NCBI RefSeq assembly: GCF_007829335.1
Contig: NZ_VIWO01000004.1
Location: 372,001 to 436,000 of the forward strand
Direction: 5' to 3'
DNA length: 64,000 nucleotides
Source: Chitinophaga polysaccharea
Lineage (GTDB): Bacteria; Bacteroidota; Bacteroidia; Chitinophagales; Chitinophagaceae
Positions 34,340 to 42,673 of the stretch are shown one piece after another; the stretch's first letter is position 1, and each line of letters begins with the position of its first letter. The notes beneath the pieces are model-generated. The model saw only the letters and a list, made by a program, of their open reading frames with translations. It ran no database searches and was not told where the DNA came from. The translations under genes and the position numbers were made by a program.

Positions 34340-35551
34340 ATGGACAGGCCGTTTGCCGGAAAATGGTTTCGATGGGGATTATTAAATTTGGCGATTGTAG
34401 CCCTGTACGGTACTCTAATGCGTTATAAAATTGCTTTTTCCCTTCCGTTCCTGGAGCAAAATAACTTGTTGCATGCCCATTCTCATTTTGCTTTCAGCGC
34501 GTGGATAGGCCATGTATTATACAGCGGGCTTGCGCTGGTGATCGCTCCCTTTGTTACCTCATCGCAGCAGAAAAGATACAGGCAATTGATTATGCTGAAC
34601 CTGGTATGCTCATTCGGTATGCTGATAGCATTTTCCGTGCAGGGGTATAAGACGGTATCTATTTCCTTCTCCACGTTGACTATTGTTATTGGGATGGCAT
34701 TTGCCGGTATCTTTCTCCGTGATGCAAAATATCTTCCTCTTAGACATCCTGCCAAACCCTGGGCAATAGCCGGCCTGTTACTGAACGTATTATCTTCCGC
34801 CGGACCGTTTTTCCTGGCCTATATGATGGCTACAAAAAATATTGACCATCGGTTTTATCTGGGTTCGGTGTATTATTACCTGCATTTTCAATACAACGGC
34901 TGGTTTTTCTTTGGAAGTATGGCGCTTGCGGCAGACCAGTTTCCTGCTGTTTTTGAGGGAGCTAAAAAGTATTTCCTGGTGTTTGTGATCGCTGTTATTC
35001 CTACTTTTTTTTTATCGATGCTATGGGCTAACTTGCCGGTCTGGCTATATGCCGTTACCGTTGCAGCTACTGTACTGCAGTTGTTAGCATGGATTATTTT
35101 TCTCAGGAAATCCTGGTTAATCTTCCGGCAGCAGCCATCAAGCTACCCCGGATGGATCAATTTCTTCTTCTGCGCGGCTACATGGGCGCTGACGATTAAA
35201 TTTCTATTGCAAACCGTTTCTGTCATACCATCCCTCAGCCAACTGGTGTTCGGATTCCGCCCGGTTGTCATCGCTTATTTGCACCTGGTTTTACTGGGCG
35301 TATACAGTCTTTTCCTCATTGGCTATATGCTCGCCCATGGCCTTATAAAAACGGGTAAACGCACAAAAACCTTTTCTTTTCTATTTTTTTCAGGGGTACT
35401 CTTCAACGAATTGTTCTTAGCAATACAGGGATTCGCAGCTTTTTTTTATATGCCGGTTCCATATATCCGTGAGATGTTATTTGTTGCTGCATTGATACTG
35501 TTGGGCAGTGCCACAGTGTTATTTGTTTCGCAAGCTGGCAACCGGCAGTAG
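34340..35551 (+). CDS. Polytopic membrane protein resembling haem-copper oxidase subunit I
   Basis: The protein has 403 residues and about ten to twelve membrane segments. Conserved-looking histidines occur in NLLHAHSHFAFSAWIGH (second segment), YYYLHFQYNGWFFFGSMAL and IAYLHLVLLGVYSLFL, patterns reminiscent of haem-copper oxidase/NO-reductase subunit I or NnrS-like haem proteins. It is too short for a full catalytic NorB or CcoN, so I do not assign an activity. It begins one base after the Crp/Fnr stop codon, so the two are translationally linked, and it may be a NO- or haem-related partner of that regulator. It converges with the second haemoglobin gene. Confidence 0.7.
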   Translation: MDRPFAGKWFRWGLLNLAIVALYGTLMRYKIAFSLPFLEQNNLLHAHSHFAFSAWIGHVLYSGLALVIAPFVTSSQQKRYRQLIMLNLVCSFGMLIAFSVQGYKTVSISFSTLTIVIGMAFAGIFLRDAKYLPLRHPAKPWAIAGLLLNVLSSAGPFFLAYMMATKNIDHRFYLGSVYYYLHFQYNGWFFFGSMALAADQFPAVFEGAKKYFLVFVIAVIPTFFLSMLWANLPVWLYAVTVAATVLQLLAWIIFLRKSWLIFRQQPSSYPGWINFFFCAATWALTIKFLLQTVSVIPSLSQLVFGFRPVVIAYLHLVLLGVYSLFLIGYMLAHGLIKTGKRTKTFSFLFFSGVLFNELFLAIQGFAAFFYMPVPYIREMLFVAALILLGSATVLFVSQAGNRQ

Positions 35552-35557
35552 CCGTGG

Positions 35558-35923
35558 CTATATCTTTTGTTGCATTACCGCCGCGATAGCTTTTGCACGA
35601 TATTTCATCTTGTCCGCATTAGGACCGGAGAAATGAGCATCAATGGTTTGGTCAAACAGCTCCAGCCACCGGCTAAAGTGTTCCGGTTTGGTTCGATGTT
35701 GCAAATGGATTTTACGATGTGTTTCCAGCGGATTCCCTTCATAATCGCCGGTGTAGAATAGTACATTTTCCCAGAAAGCACACATGGCAGGAAGATGCGC
35801 TTCCCAGTTAAAGGCCACCACTTTAGTAAAGAAAATACCCACTACAGGATCTGACTTTATCTTCCTATAAAATTCATCAACAACGACCCGGATGTCTGCT
35901 TTACTGGTGAGATCAGGTTTCAT
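35558..35923 (-). CDS. Group III truncated haemoglobin
   Basis: The protein has 121 residues with the group III globin pattern: VVDEFYRKIKSDPVVGIFF, WEAHLPAMCAFWENVLFY, then TKPEHFSRWLELFDQTIDAHF carrying the proximal His. It is a paralogue of the haemoglobin at 32539. It lies 30 bp past nosY on the same strand, which makes it the last gene of the nos transcript. A role in NO or O2 handling during N2O respiration is inferred. Confidence 0.9.
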   Translation of the reverse strand: MKPDLTSKADIRVVVDEFYRKIKSDPVVGIFFTKVVAFNWEAHLPAMCAFWENVLFYTGDYEGNPLETHRKIHLQHRTKPEHFSRWLELFDQTIDAHFSGPNADKMKYRAKAIAAVMQQKI

Positions 35924-35953
35924 TTTGGTTTGACATTTAGTTGTTAGGCAGCA

Positions 35954-36721
35954 TTATAAATCTCTTTTGTTGAATTTTCGCAGGGAAAAATAAAACGGTA
36001 CCACCACCCACAAAGCAAGCAGGGAAAAAGAGAGTAATAACCCCCAGCTGTTTCCGAAGAAATGCTGGAAAATAGCCCCGGTATAGCCCATCATGGCCGA
36101 TACATCCAGCCTTAGTAACATTAGTATGCGGCATAGGTCAACGGGACTTAATGCACTCAATATCACGATGGGCTTTTCGATCGGGTAATCTGAAAACTGG
36201 AAAAACAGGAATAATACTAATCCATCGAATAGCAACGCAAAGTATAGCCACAGCATAATGGAAATACCGATACCTTTTGCTTTATCTCTTGTAAGAATGC
36301 TGGCCAGGAATGCAATGGCCACAAAAATCACCGAGAGCAATGAACCCGATATGATCATGATCAGCGCCGTGCCCAGGTCCGTAAAGATGAGCAAGGGGAT
36401 GCCGATTCCTACGATGTAGGCCACTGTCATGCTTAGGGACAAGCCGGTGAACAGGGCTTTCCATATCATGCTTCGCTTTACAGGATGACTCAATAGCAGC
36501 TCAATGAATTCTGCGCTATTGTACACGTAAATGGTTGCAAATAGTACAGACACGAGGGGTACAGTCAGTAACACAATATTAAGCATCGTGACCAGCCCTT
36601 TGGCGGTATTGTCTTCCAGGCTAAAAGCGCTCCAGGAGAATAATGCCAGCATAATGGTGTAGGCGATCACAATTTTCGTTTTTAGAATATCCAGCGCCAC
36701 ATATTTTAATATACGCATCAT
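35954..36721 (-). CDS. nosY: NosY, ABC-type permease of the nos cluster
   Basis: This 255-residue protein has six membrane segments (IAYTIMLALFSWSAF, VLLTVPLVSVLFATIYVYNS, AFLASILTRDKAKGIGI and others). It is the ABC-2 type permease of the NosFY maturation transporter, which works with NosD to supply sulfur for the CuZ centre of NosZ. Its start overlaps the nosF stop by 4 bp. The motif around AEFIELLLSHPVKR matches the NosY family's cytoplasmic coupling helix region. Confidence 0.93.
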   Translation of the reverse strand: MMRILKYVALDILKTKIVIAYTIMLALFSWSAFSLEDNTAKGLVTMLNIVLLTVPLVSVLFATIYVYNSAEFIELLLSHPVKRSMIWKALFTGLSLSMTVAYIVGIGIPLLIFTDLGTALIMIISGSLLSVIFVAIAFLASILTRDKAKGIGISIMLWLYFALLFDGLVLFLFFQFSDYPIEKPIVILSALSPVDLCRILMLLRLDVSAMMGYTGAIFQHFFGNSWGLLLSFSLLALWVVVPFYFSLRKFNKRDL

Positions 36722-37428
36722 ACAGTCTGTGTTTTTAGCAGGTGAACAATGGACTGGGCGATCGTATCCTTGCCGGTGTCTCTTTTTAGCTCCATTGTAT
36801 TTTTATGTAACATCAGTTTGCCATCCTGGATGAAAATGACCTGGCTCACAATACCTTCCAGTTCGCTTAAAAAGTGTGAGGTAATGAGAAGAAGGCTGCC
36901 GGCTTTTTTGGCGGCAATGATCTTTGTTTTCAGGATTTCAGCCGCCACAGGATCCAGGCCGGCGGTGGGCTCATCCAGTATGAGTACCTCTGGCCGGAAC
37001 ATAAAGGTGAGGGTAGCGCTTACTTTTTGTGTGGTACCGCCGCTGAGTGTGCGCATTTTTTTATGGAGCATCTTGCCGATCTCAAATTGCTCGTACAGGT
37101 CGTTATCCAGTACTTCATTGCTGTTGCGGATGCCTTTTATCATATCAATTACCTGGCCGATGGTCATGTTTTCCGGGTAGCGGCCAATCTGTGGCATATA
37201 ACCTATATGCTTCCTGTATTCGTTATTATGCTTTATATTTTGACCGTTGAAGATAATGTCTCCTTTTTCGGGTAGCACCATGCCCAGGATGGATTTGATA
37301 AGTGTAGTTTTGCCGCAGCCATTGGGGCCGATAAGGGCAATACACTGTCCTTTTTCGAGCTTCAGATCCAGGTTGTCTAAAGCCTTTAGCTTGCCAAAAT
37401 GTTTGGTGATATGTTTTATTTCAATCAT
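36718..37428 (-). CDS. nosF: NosF, ABC ATPase of the nos cluster
   Basis: The protein has 236 residues. Walker A is GPNGCGKTTL, the signature is LSGGTTQKVSATL, Walker B is VLILDEPTAGLDP, and the switch His lies in LLITSHFLSELE. It is the ATPase partner of NosY in the NosDFY transporter. It overlaps nosD by 4 bp at its start and nosY by 4 bp at its end, so all three are translationally coupled. Confidence 0.95.
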   Translation of the reverse strand: MIEIKHITKHFGKLKALDNLDLKLEKGQCIALIGPNGCGKTTLIKSILGMVLPEKGDIIFNGQNIKHNNEYRKHIGYMPQIGRYPENMTIGQVIDMIKGIRNSNEVLDNDLYEQFEIGKMLHKKMRTLSGGTTQKVSATLTFMFRPEVLILDEPTAGLDPVAAEILKTKIIAAKKAGSLLLITSHFLSELEGIVSQVIFIQDGKLMLHKNTMELKRDTGKDTIAQSIVHLLKTQTV

Positions 37429-38681
37429 AATTTGTAAGGAATCATGCGTGGTGTATTATCCACGAAGTTTTCGGGGGTAAGGCTCGGCATTATTTTTTCT
37501 GATTTATCCAACAGGTTTACCATGAAGCTCTGATAGAGCAGCATGGCGGGCGGGTTCTTTTCTACAATCACTGCGTATAAACTGAGCGGATGAAAAGGAA
37601 CATCCCCGATTTTATCTTTATCCAGGTCATAGCCCTGGTATTTATCCCAGTAGTTTTCGCTGAAGTGATTGAGGGTCAATGAACCATTGGTAGTGACATC
37701 GAAAGTATTGCCGATGAAATTATTTTCCCTGATGATATTATCCATACAATTGGCTTGCATCCGCATTCCCCAGCCATTTGCACGGAAGATATTGTGTTCA
37801 ATGGTAATGCGGTTGGAGCCATCGAAGAAAATACCGGTAGTATTGCGTAGGAATTTATTGCCGGAGAGATAGCAATCTGTTAACTCCTTGAATAATACGC
37901 CATAGGCCGCATCTCCCCAATTTTCTTCAAATGTGTTGTTTATCATGGTCACTCTTTTGGTAAACATGACTGCTACACCGGCGCCGTTGTTTTTAAAATA
38001 ATTGGTGATATAGGCGTCGTCGTTGGAGAACATAAAATGCAGCCCATAGCGGAGGTTATGGTGAGAAATATTCCGCCAGATGACGGAGTGTGTCACAAAC
38101 TCAAAGTAAATACCATCTCTATGGCCGGCAATGCGATTGCCAATTATTTGCAGGCTGTCGCCCTTCCAGCAGTGGATGCCATTACCCGATTCATGTTCTT
38201 CTTTTTGAGAAGCCGTTATAACATTGTTTTTGATGGTACAGTGGGTGGCATATTGCAGGTATACGCCAAAGTAGTTATCAATTAAAACGTTATCTTCTAT
38301 CTGCACATTTTTTGCGTCGTACACTTTTATAGCACCGGGATCGCTCATAACGGCGCGTCCTGAGTGCTGGAGCTGGAACCCTGTAATCGTTACATCATTG
38401 CTTTTTACTGAGATAATTTCGTATTTCAATTCACCATCCAGCACGGGCATACCGGTGCCTGTAAAACAAATGGGTTTATCTATGATCAGATTGCCTTCCC
38501 GATAGATGCCTTTTGTAACGATAACGGTATCGCCATTTCGACAGGCAGCCAGCGCGGCTTTGATAGTGGGATAGTGCTGCCCTTTCCCCGCGTAGCGTGT
38601 AGCTGCCCATAAGCGTGAGGTGCCTGCATATAGCAGCATTATCAAAGCAAAGGAGCGATATAATTTACTGTTCATGACCAT
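37425..38681 (-). CDS. nosD: NosD, periplasmic copper/sulfur maturation protein
   Basis: This 418-residue protein has a signal peptide (LYRSFALIMLLYAGTSRLWA) and then a right-handed parallel beta-helix of PbH1/CASH repeats (VTITGFQLQHSGRAV, NVQIEDNVLIDNYFGVYLQY, CTIKNNVITASQKEE, ITIEHNIFRANGWGM). NosD receives a sulfur species from NosFY and helps build the CuZ site of N2O reductase. It overlaps nosF by 4 bp and the NosL gene by 17 bp. The frame starts MVMNSK; the ATG at 38675 is also plausible. Confidence 0.94.
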   Translation of the reverse strand: MVMNSKLYRSFALIMLLYAGTSRLWAATRYAGKGQHYPTIKAALAACRNGDTVIVTKGIYREGNLIIDKPICFTGTGMPVLDGELKYEIISVKSNDVTITGFQLQHSGRAVMSDPGAIKVYDAKNVQIEDNVLIDNYFGVYLQYATHCTIKNNVITASQKEEHESGNGIHCWKGDSLQIIGNRIAGHRDGIYFEFVTHSVIWRNISHHNLRYGLHFMFSNDDAYITNYFKNNGAGVAVMFTKRVTMINNTFEENWGDAAYGVLFKELTDCYLSGNKFLRNTTGIFFDGSNRITIEHNIFRANGWGMRMQANCMDNIIRENNFIGNTFDVTTNGSLTLNHFSENYWDKYQGYDLDKDKIGDVPFHPLSLYAVIVEKNPPAMLLYQSFMVNLLDKSEKIMPSLTPENFVDNTPRMIPYKL

Positions 38682-39714
38682 GATGAAGACTGCCTGAAGA
38701 AACAGCGGTACTTAATGTTTTCCAATCCACGGCGCTGGTCCCATACCTGGCGGCCTGTGCGTCGGCAGCAGATTTTGTGGCGAATGCGGCGATATTTCCT
38801 CCCATCGGGCTTCTCAGCGATTCATGTACTACATACCATGCAGTGGTGGCATCTATCAATTCATGCTCCTTTTCAAAGTTTCCGGTATAGTAGTTCCCGA
38901 TATACTCCTTTCCCAGCCCGGAGATGTAGCTTAGCAGGCAATGCATGTCGTCAAATTTATATACCCTGCCTTTCCGGGTAGTTACTTCTCCCATGAAGCG
39001 GCCGTCGGAGATAGACATTTTGCAGAAGTCGCAGGCATCTTTGTGAAGATTAATGGGGTCAGGGCCGTTATTGCTGCAGGAGGTCAGTATAAACAGGATA
39101 CTTACTGCGGCGGCTGCACTTTTGGGATTCCTGCGCAATTGTCCTAACACGCTGGCTTCCTTCAGAACCGCTATGAGCAGTAGCAGGCCTGCGCCAACAA
39201 ACAGCCATCCACCGATGTAAGGGACCGAGTAGGCGCCGAAGTTGAGTAATTGTTTAAAGCCGATCAGCGGTGGTTGATAAGCCATGCCCGGTACTTTGAT
39301 GGCAGCATTGGGATCGAGGTGGTGGCCGTAGTCATATTCCCATTTCCAGAAGTCAGCCATGGCAACAATGCCGAATAACACAAATGCAGCAAAAACGATA
39401 TATAATCTTCTTTTTCTGAAAAAGACAGCGGTGGTGGCAAACAGCAGTGCAAAAAACACAATGATGTATGGTAAAACGGTGAATTCGATGAAGTCGGCTG
39501 TATGCAATCTTTTCATCCCTATATAGTGGTTCAGACCATTAATAATATCTATATCCCCGGCTATTTTATTTGCCCATATCCGCAAACATAGCCCTTCCGG
39601 GTATTGGGGAGCATCCAGGTAAATACTCCAGATTGGCACAAACAGGGAAGCGGCCAGCGATAACGCTGCTGCAAAAAGCAGCATCCTGGATATGATTGAA
39701 GGTTTATTTTCCAT
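38665..39714 (-). CDS. nosL: NosL copper chaperone fused to an N-terminal membrane domain
   Basis: The protein has 349 residues from the ATG at 39714 (MENKPSIISRMLLF); a start at 39732 adds six residues. Residues 1 to about 195 hold about four membrane segments (LLFAAALSLAASLFVPIWSI, LPYIIVFFALLFATTAVFF, LYIVFAAFVLFGIVAMADFW, GWLFVGAGLLLLIAVLKE). A second hydrophobic stretch with a lipobox-like LFILTSC follows, then the NosL domain with DACDFCKMSISDGRFMGEV and YKFDDMHCLLSYISG; the Cu(I)-binding CxxCxM motif is clear. NosL delivers copper to NosZ. The first half looks like the separate membrane protein found in nos clusters of other Bacteroidota; the fusion is discussed in the findings. Confidence 0.9.
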   Translation of the reverse strand: MENKPSIISRMLLFAAALSLAASLFVPIWSIYLDAPQYPEGLCLRIWANKIAGDIDIINGLNHYIGMKRLHTADFIEFTVLPYIIVFFALLFATTAVFFRKRRLYIVFAAFVLFGIVAMADFWKWEYDYGHHLDPNAAIKVPGMAYQPPLIGFKQLLNFGAYSVPYIGGWLFVGAGLLLLIAVLKEASVLGQLRRNPKSAAAAVSILFILTSCSNNGPDPINLHKDACDFCKMSISDGRFMGEVTTRKGRVYKFDDMHCLLSYISGLGKEYIGNYYTGNFEKEHELIDATTAWYVVHESLRSPMGGNIAAFATKSAADAQAARYGTSAVDWKTLSTAVSSGSLHHGHEQ

Positions 39715-39774
39715 AAGTCTTTTTTTTTGCACTCTGTTGAGGCTCGATAGTCGTTACCGGAATAAAATCCGTTT

Positions 39775-39813
39775 AAAAAGGGCAACAGGTTAGTAATTCT
39801 TGTTGCCCTTTTT
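39775..39813 (-). terminator. Terminator or attenuator between nosZ and nosL
   Basis: AAAAAGGGCAACA (39775-39787) and TGTTGCCCTTTTT (39801-39813) form a perfect 13-bp stem ending in a T-run on the minus strand, 34 bp past the nosZ stop. It should lower expression of the nosLDFY genes relative to nosZ. Confidence 0.8.
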
Positions 39814-39846
39814 GTGGGGTAGGCCAGGATAGTAGATCTTACGTCA

Positions 39847-41835
39847 TTATTTGGTAGCCGTAAGGTTGTTTTTAAGTTTATCTCCGAGGCTATAAGTTAA
39901 CGGCACGCTGCTTCCTTTAGGTGAAACCCGTACGTATCCTTGCATTTCCTGGTGGAGGGCAGAGCAGAAATCGGTACAATAGATAGGGAATATGCCTGTT
40001 CTGTCGGGCGTCCACTTTAAAGTAGTGGTTTCACCTGGCATAACGAGTAATTCCCCATTGGCGGCGCCTTTAACGCCAAATCCGTGCGGCACGTCCCAAT
40101 CCTGTTCCAGGTTGGTGACATGGAAGTATACTTCGTCGCCCATTTGTATGCCTTCGATATTATCCGGGGCAAAGTGGGAACGTATAGCGGTGATATATAC
40201 GTGTACCTGGTTGCCCTGACGCACCACTTTGGCTTCCCCTTCTCCCTTGGTGGCATAAGGGTGTTTATTGCTGTTGATATCGAAAATCTTGAGCTGTTTA
40301 TCTTTTATCAGGGATGCGGGTACCGCCTGCGCATAGTGGGGTTCGCCGATAGTAGGAAAGTCGAGAATGAGCTGCATTTTGTCGCCGCTGATATCGAACA
40401 ATTGTGCGCTTTGCGATAACTCGGGCCCTGTGGGCAAGTAGCGGTCTTTGGTAATTTTGTTGTAAGCCACGAGGTATTTGCCAAACGGTTTTTTGGTATT
40501 ACCGCCCGGAATCATCAGGTGACCCACAGAATAGTAGGTAGGTTGCCTGTCTAATACTTTTAAATCTTTAATGTTCCATTTTACTACTTCTGACGAAACG
40601 AAGAAGGAAGTATAGGCGTTGCCGTTTCCGTCAAACTCCGTATGCAAAGGGCCTAACCCTGGTTTTTTCACTTCGCCGTACAGGGCAGCTTCATACTTTA
40701 TCACGGGTAAGCCGGCATATTTTTCAGGCTCAAATGCTTTGTCGGCAATGGCTTTCTGTATTTTATCGTAGCTGAAAACCGGTAGTAGGGCTGCCAGCTT
40801 ACCGCTGCCTACAATATATTCCCCGGTTGGGTCTACGTCGCAGCCGTGAGGGGATTTAGGGCAGGGGATGAAGTAAACAATATCGGGAAATTCGGATACA
40901 TCCAATACGGTTACTTCATTTTCCATTTCAGAAGTAGCTGTATGTGTTTCTTCATTGTATTTGTTGTGGGCGTATTTTATGGACTGTTTTTTACCTTTAC
41001 CCGCTTTTACATATTCTTCGGCCTTTTTCCAGTTAACGGCCATGATAAAGTCTTTATCCCGCTGGGAGGCATTTACTTCCAGCAGGGTATTAGCTTGCTC
41101 GGAGTTATAACAGCTAAAGAAAAACCAGCCATTTGATTTTCCTTTGCCGGCCCGGGCCAGGTCGAAATCTACGCCGGGGGTCTTTAGCTGGAAGGCAATG
41201 GCCATATTGCCGGTATTTTTATCTACACTTACAAAGCTGATATGACCTTTGAAATTTTCTTTGTAAGAGCTGATGGGCACATCACCGGCCTCGCCATCTT
41301 CTGGCACGCTAAAGCGAGTGCCGGCCACAATGTATTCTGAGTTTTCTGTACCAAAGGGGGAGCTGTGGTTGCCGGCGCTGTTGGGTAGTTCAATAATTTC
41401 GGTAGTACGGAATGTCTTCAAATCTATCCGGGCCAGTCGAGGCGTATTGTTACCATTTACAAATACCCATTTGCCATCTGCTACGCCATCAGTCATCGAC
41501 ATTTCCACGTGGTGCAGGTCGTCCCAGGGAACAAAGCCATGAGAGGTATTCAGCATAGGTTTGGTTTCTTCGCTGTATCCCCATCCTTTTTCAGGATCTA
41601 CGGAAAATACGGGAATAACACGCAGCAAACGGCCGCTGGGTAAACCGTACACGGCCAGCTGCCCGCTGAAACCCCCAGATACGAAGTTGTAAAATTCGTC
41701 GTATTTGCCGGGAGCTACGTAGGTTTTGGAAGCCGCATCGCCGCTTACTGAATTGCTGGTTCCTTTAGGCTTACATGAGGTGATGTACAGTGCTGCAGCG
41801 GCAAGCATACAGATGGACAAGTTTCTGGTAGACAT
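39847..41835 (-). CDS. nosZ: NosZ, nitrous oxide reductase, clade II (Sec-type)
   Basis: The protein has 662 residues from the ATG at 41835 (MSTRNLSICMLAAAALYI). The N-terminus is a Sec lipoprotein-like signal ending ITSC, with no twin arginine, as in clade II (atypical) NosZ. CuZ histidines lie in DDLHHVEMSM, SPHGCDVDPTGEY, LGPLHTEFDGNGNAY and GEPHYAQAVPA. The C-terminal CuA domain has YCTDFCSALHQEMQGYV with the C-x3-C-x3-H-x2-M ligands. It reduces N2O to N2 in the periplasm. It is 49 bp after the cytochrome c gene and is followed by a strong hairpin. Confidence 0.96.
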   Translation of the reverse strand: MSTRNLSICMLAAAALYITSCKPKGTSNSVSGDAASKTYVAPGKYDEFYNFVSGGFSGQLAVYGLPSGRLLRVIPVFSVDPEKGWGYSEETKPMLNTSHGFVPWDDLHHVEMSMTDGVADGKWVFVNGNNTPRLARIDLKTFRTTEIIELPNSAGNHSSPFGTENSEYIVAGTRFSVPEDGEAGDVPISSYKENFKGHISFVSVDKNTGNMAIAFQLKTPGVDFDLARAGKGKSNGWFFFSCYNSEQANTLLEVNASQRDKDFIMAVNWKKAEEYVKAGKGKKQSIKYAHNKYNEETHTATSEMENEVTVLDVSEFPDIVYFIPCPKSPHGCDVDPTGEYIVGSGKLAALLPVFSYDKIQKAIADKAFEPEKYAGLPVIKYEAALYGEVKKPGLGPLHTEFDGNGNAYTSFFVSSEVVKWNIKDLKVLDRQPTYYSVGHLMIPGGNTKKPFGKYLVAYNKITKDRYLPTGPELSQSAQLFDISGDKMQLILDFPTIGEPHYAQAVPASLIKDKQLKIFDINSNKHPYATKGEGEAKVVRQGNQVHVYITAIRSHFAPDNIEGIQMGDEVYFHVTNLEQDWDVPHGFGVKGAANGELLVMPGETTTLKWTPDRTGIFPIYCTDFCSALHQEMQGYVRVSPKGSSVPLTYSLGDKLKNNLTATK

Positions 41836-41884
41836 TGGTATATAATTAAGTATGAAGATTGAAATAGAAGGGTTCACTTTCTAT

Positions 41885-42382
41885 TTATTTTGCGCCATCG
41901 TTCTGGCGCATAAACTCAACGATATCTCGTGCCTCCTGCTCCGCCAGGTTTTGATTTGGCATACGCACCAAACAGATCTCCAGTTGTGCCTGTACTTCAG
42001 GGTCTTTGTTGATCATCGGATCGGGATTGGTGATAAAGTTCATGATCCAGTAGGCGGGGTGCCTGCTGGTAACACCTTTCCAGCCTGGTCCTACCAGTTT
42101 CTCTTCGCTGGTTTTGTGACAGGAAAAACACTTTGTTTCGGCGATCGATTTGCCTTTGGCAGCCATTGACGCATCGAGTGTCCCCACTGTAACATTGCTG
42201 GCGTCGTATTTACCTTCACCACGTTTGGGATCATAGGAGCCAGGATCGGTTGCAGCACTTTTAGGCTGTTCAGATGATGCGGTAGTAGTGGTGGCGGATG
42301 CAGATTCATGGCTGCTGCCTCCGCATGCTGCTATCAACAGCGCGGCTGCAATGCTTAGGGTTGTGATGATTTGCTTGTTCAT
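41885..42382 (-). CDS. Monohaem cytochrome c lipoprotein of the nos operon
   Basis: The protein has 165 residues. A lipoprotein signal (LSIAAALLIAACGGSS) is followed by a low-complexity linker and one haem site, CFSCHKTSEEKLVGPGWKGV (CxxCH at about residues 96-100). The sixth ligand Met is probably in LVRMPNQNLAEQEARDIVEF. It is the first gene of the nos operon and the obvious electron donor to NosZ. Its promoter carries a Crp/Fnr-like site (42433-42446). Confidence 0.92.
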   Translation of the reverse strand: MNKQIITTLSIAAALLIAACGGSSHESASATTTTASSEQPKSAATDPGSYDPKRGEGKYDASNVTVGTLDASMAAKGKSIAETKCFSCHKTSEEKLVGPGWKGVTSRHPAYWIMNFITNPDPMINKDPEVQAQLEICLVRMPNQNLAEQEARDIVEFMRQNDGAK

Positions 42383-42673
42383 TTTAGGTGCTTATTTTAT
42401 CCAAAAGTAGCCTGCGCCTGGCAGGTGGCTTTATGACTGAGATCATAACACTTCGGATATTTTGGAGGTAACTTGCTGCATTTTAACAAGTTTATAAATG
42501 CACCTTTCTCTTGAGATGGGGAGCGTTTGCATGAACGCTTGCAAGCGGACAATTACTGTATCAAAAACGCACATTTATTATTTTTATATATTTGTATATT
42601 ATTGATTTTTAGTTTAATAAGTTAATGGCATTTTTCTTGGCGCCAGGCTACGTCATTCTTGTTCAACTTTAAT
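42383..42673. promoter_or_regulatory. nos operon promoter with class II Fnr site; divergent promoter for permease
   Basis: Minus strand: TACTTTTG (42409-42402) is a perfect -7 box and no -33 box is present. ATGA-CTGAGA-TCAT (42433-42446) is centred about 37.5 bp from the end of that box, roughly -42 to -43 from the expected start, the class II activator position. Plus strand: TATATTTG (42587-42594) is a -7 box for the FtsX-type permease gene. Confidence 0.65.

Noticed and set aside
42659-42673. TTG start for the FtsX-type permease
   Set aside because: ATGs at 42674 and 42686 follow at once, and the family normally begins at the second of these.
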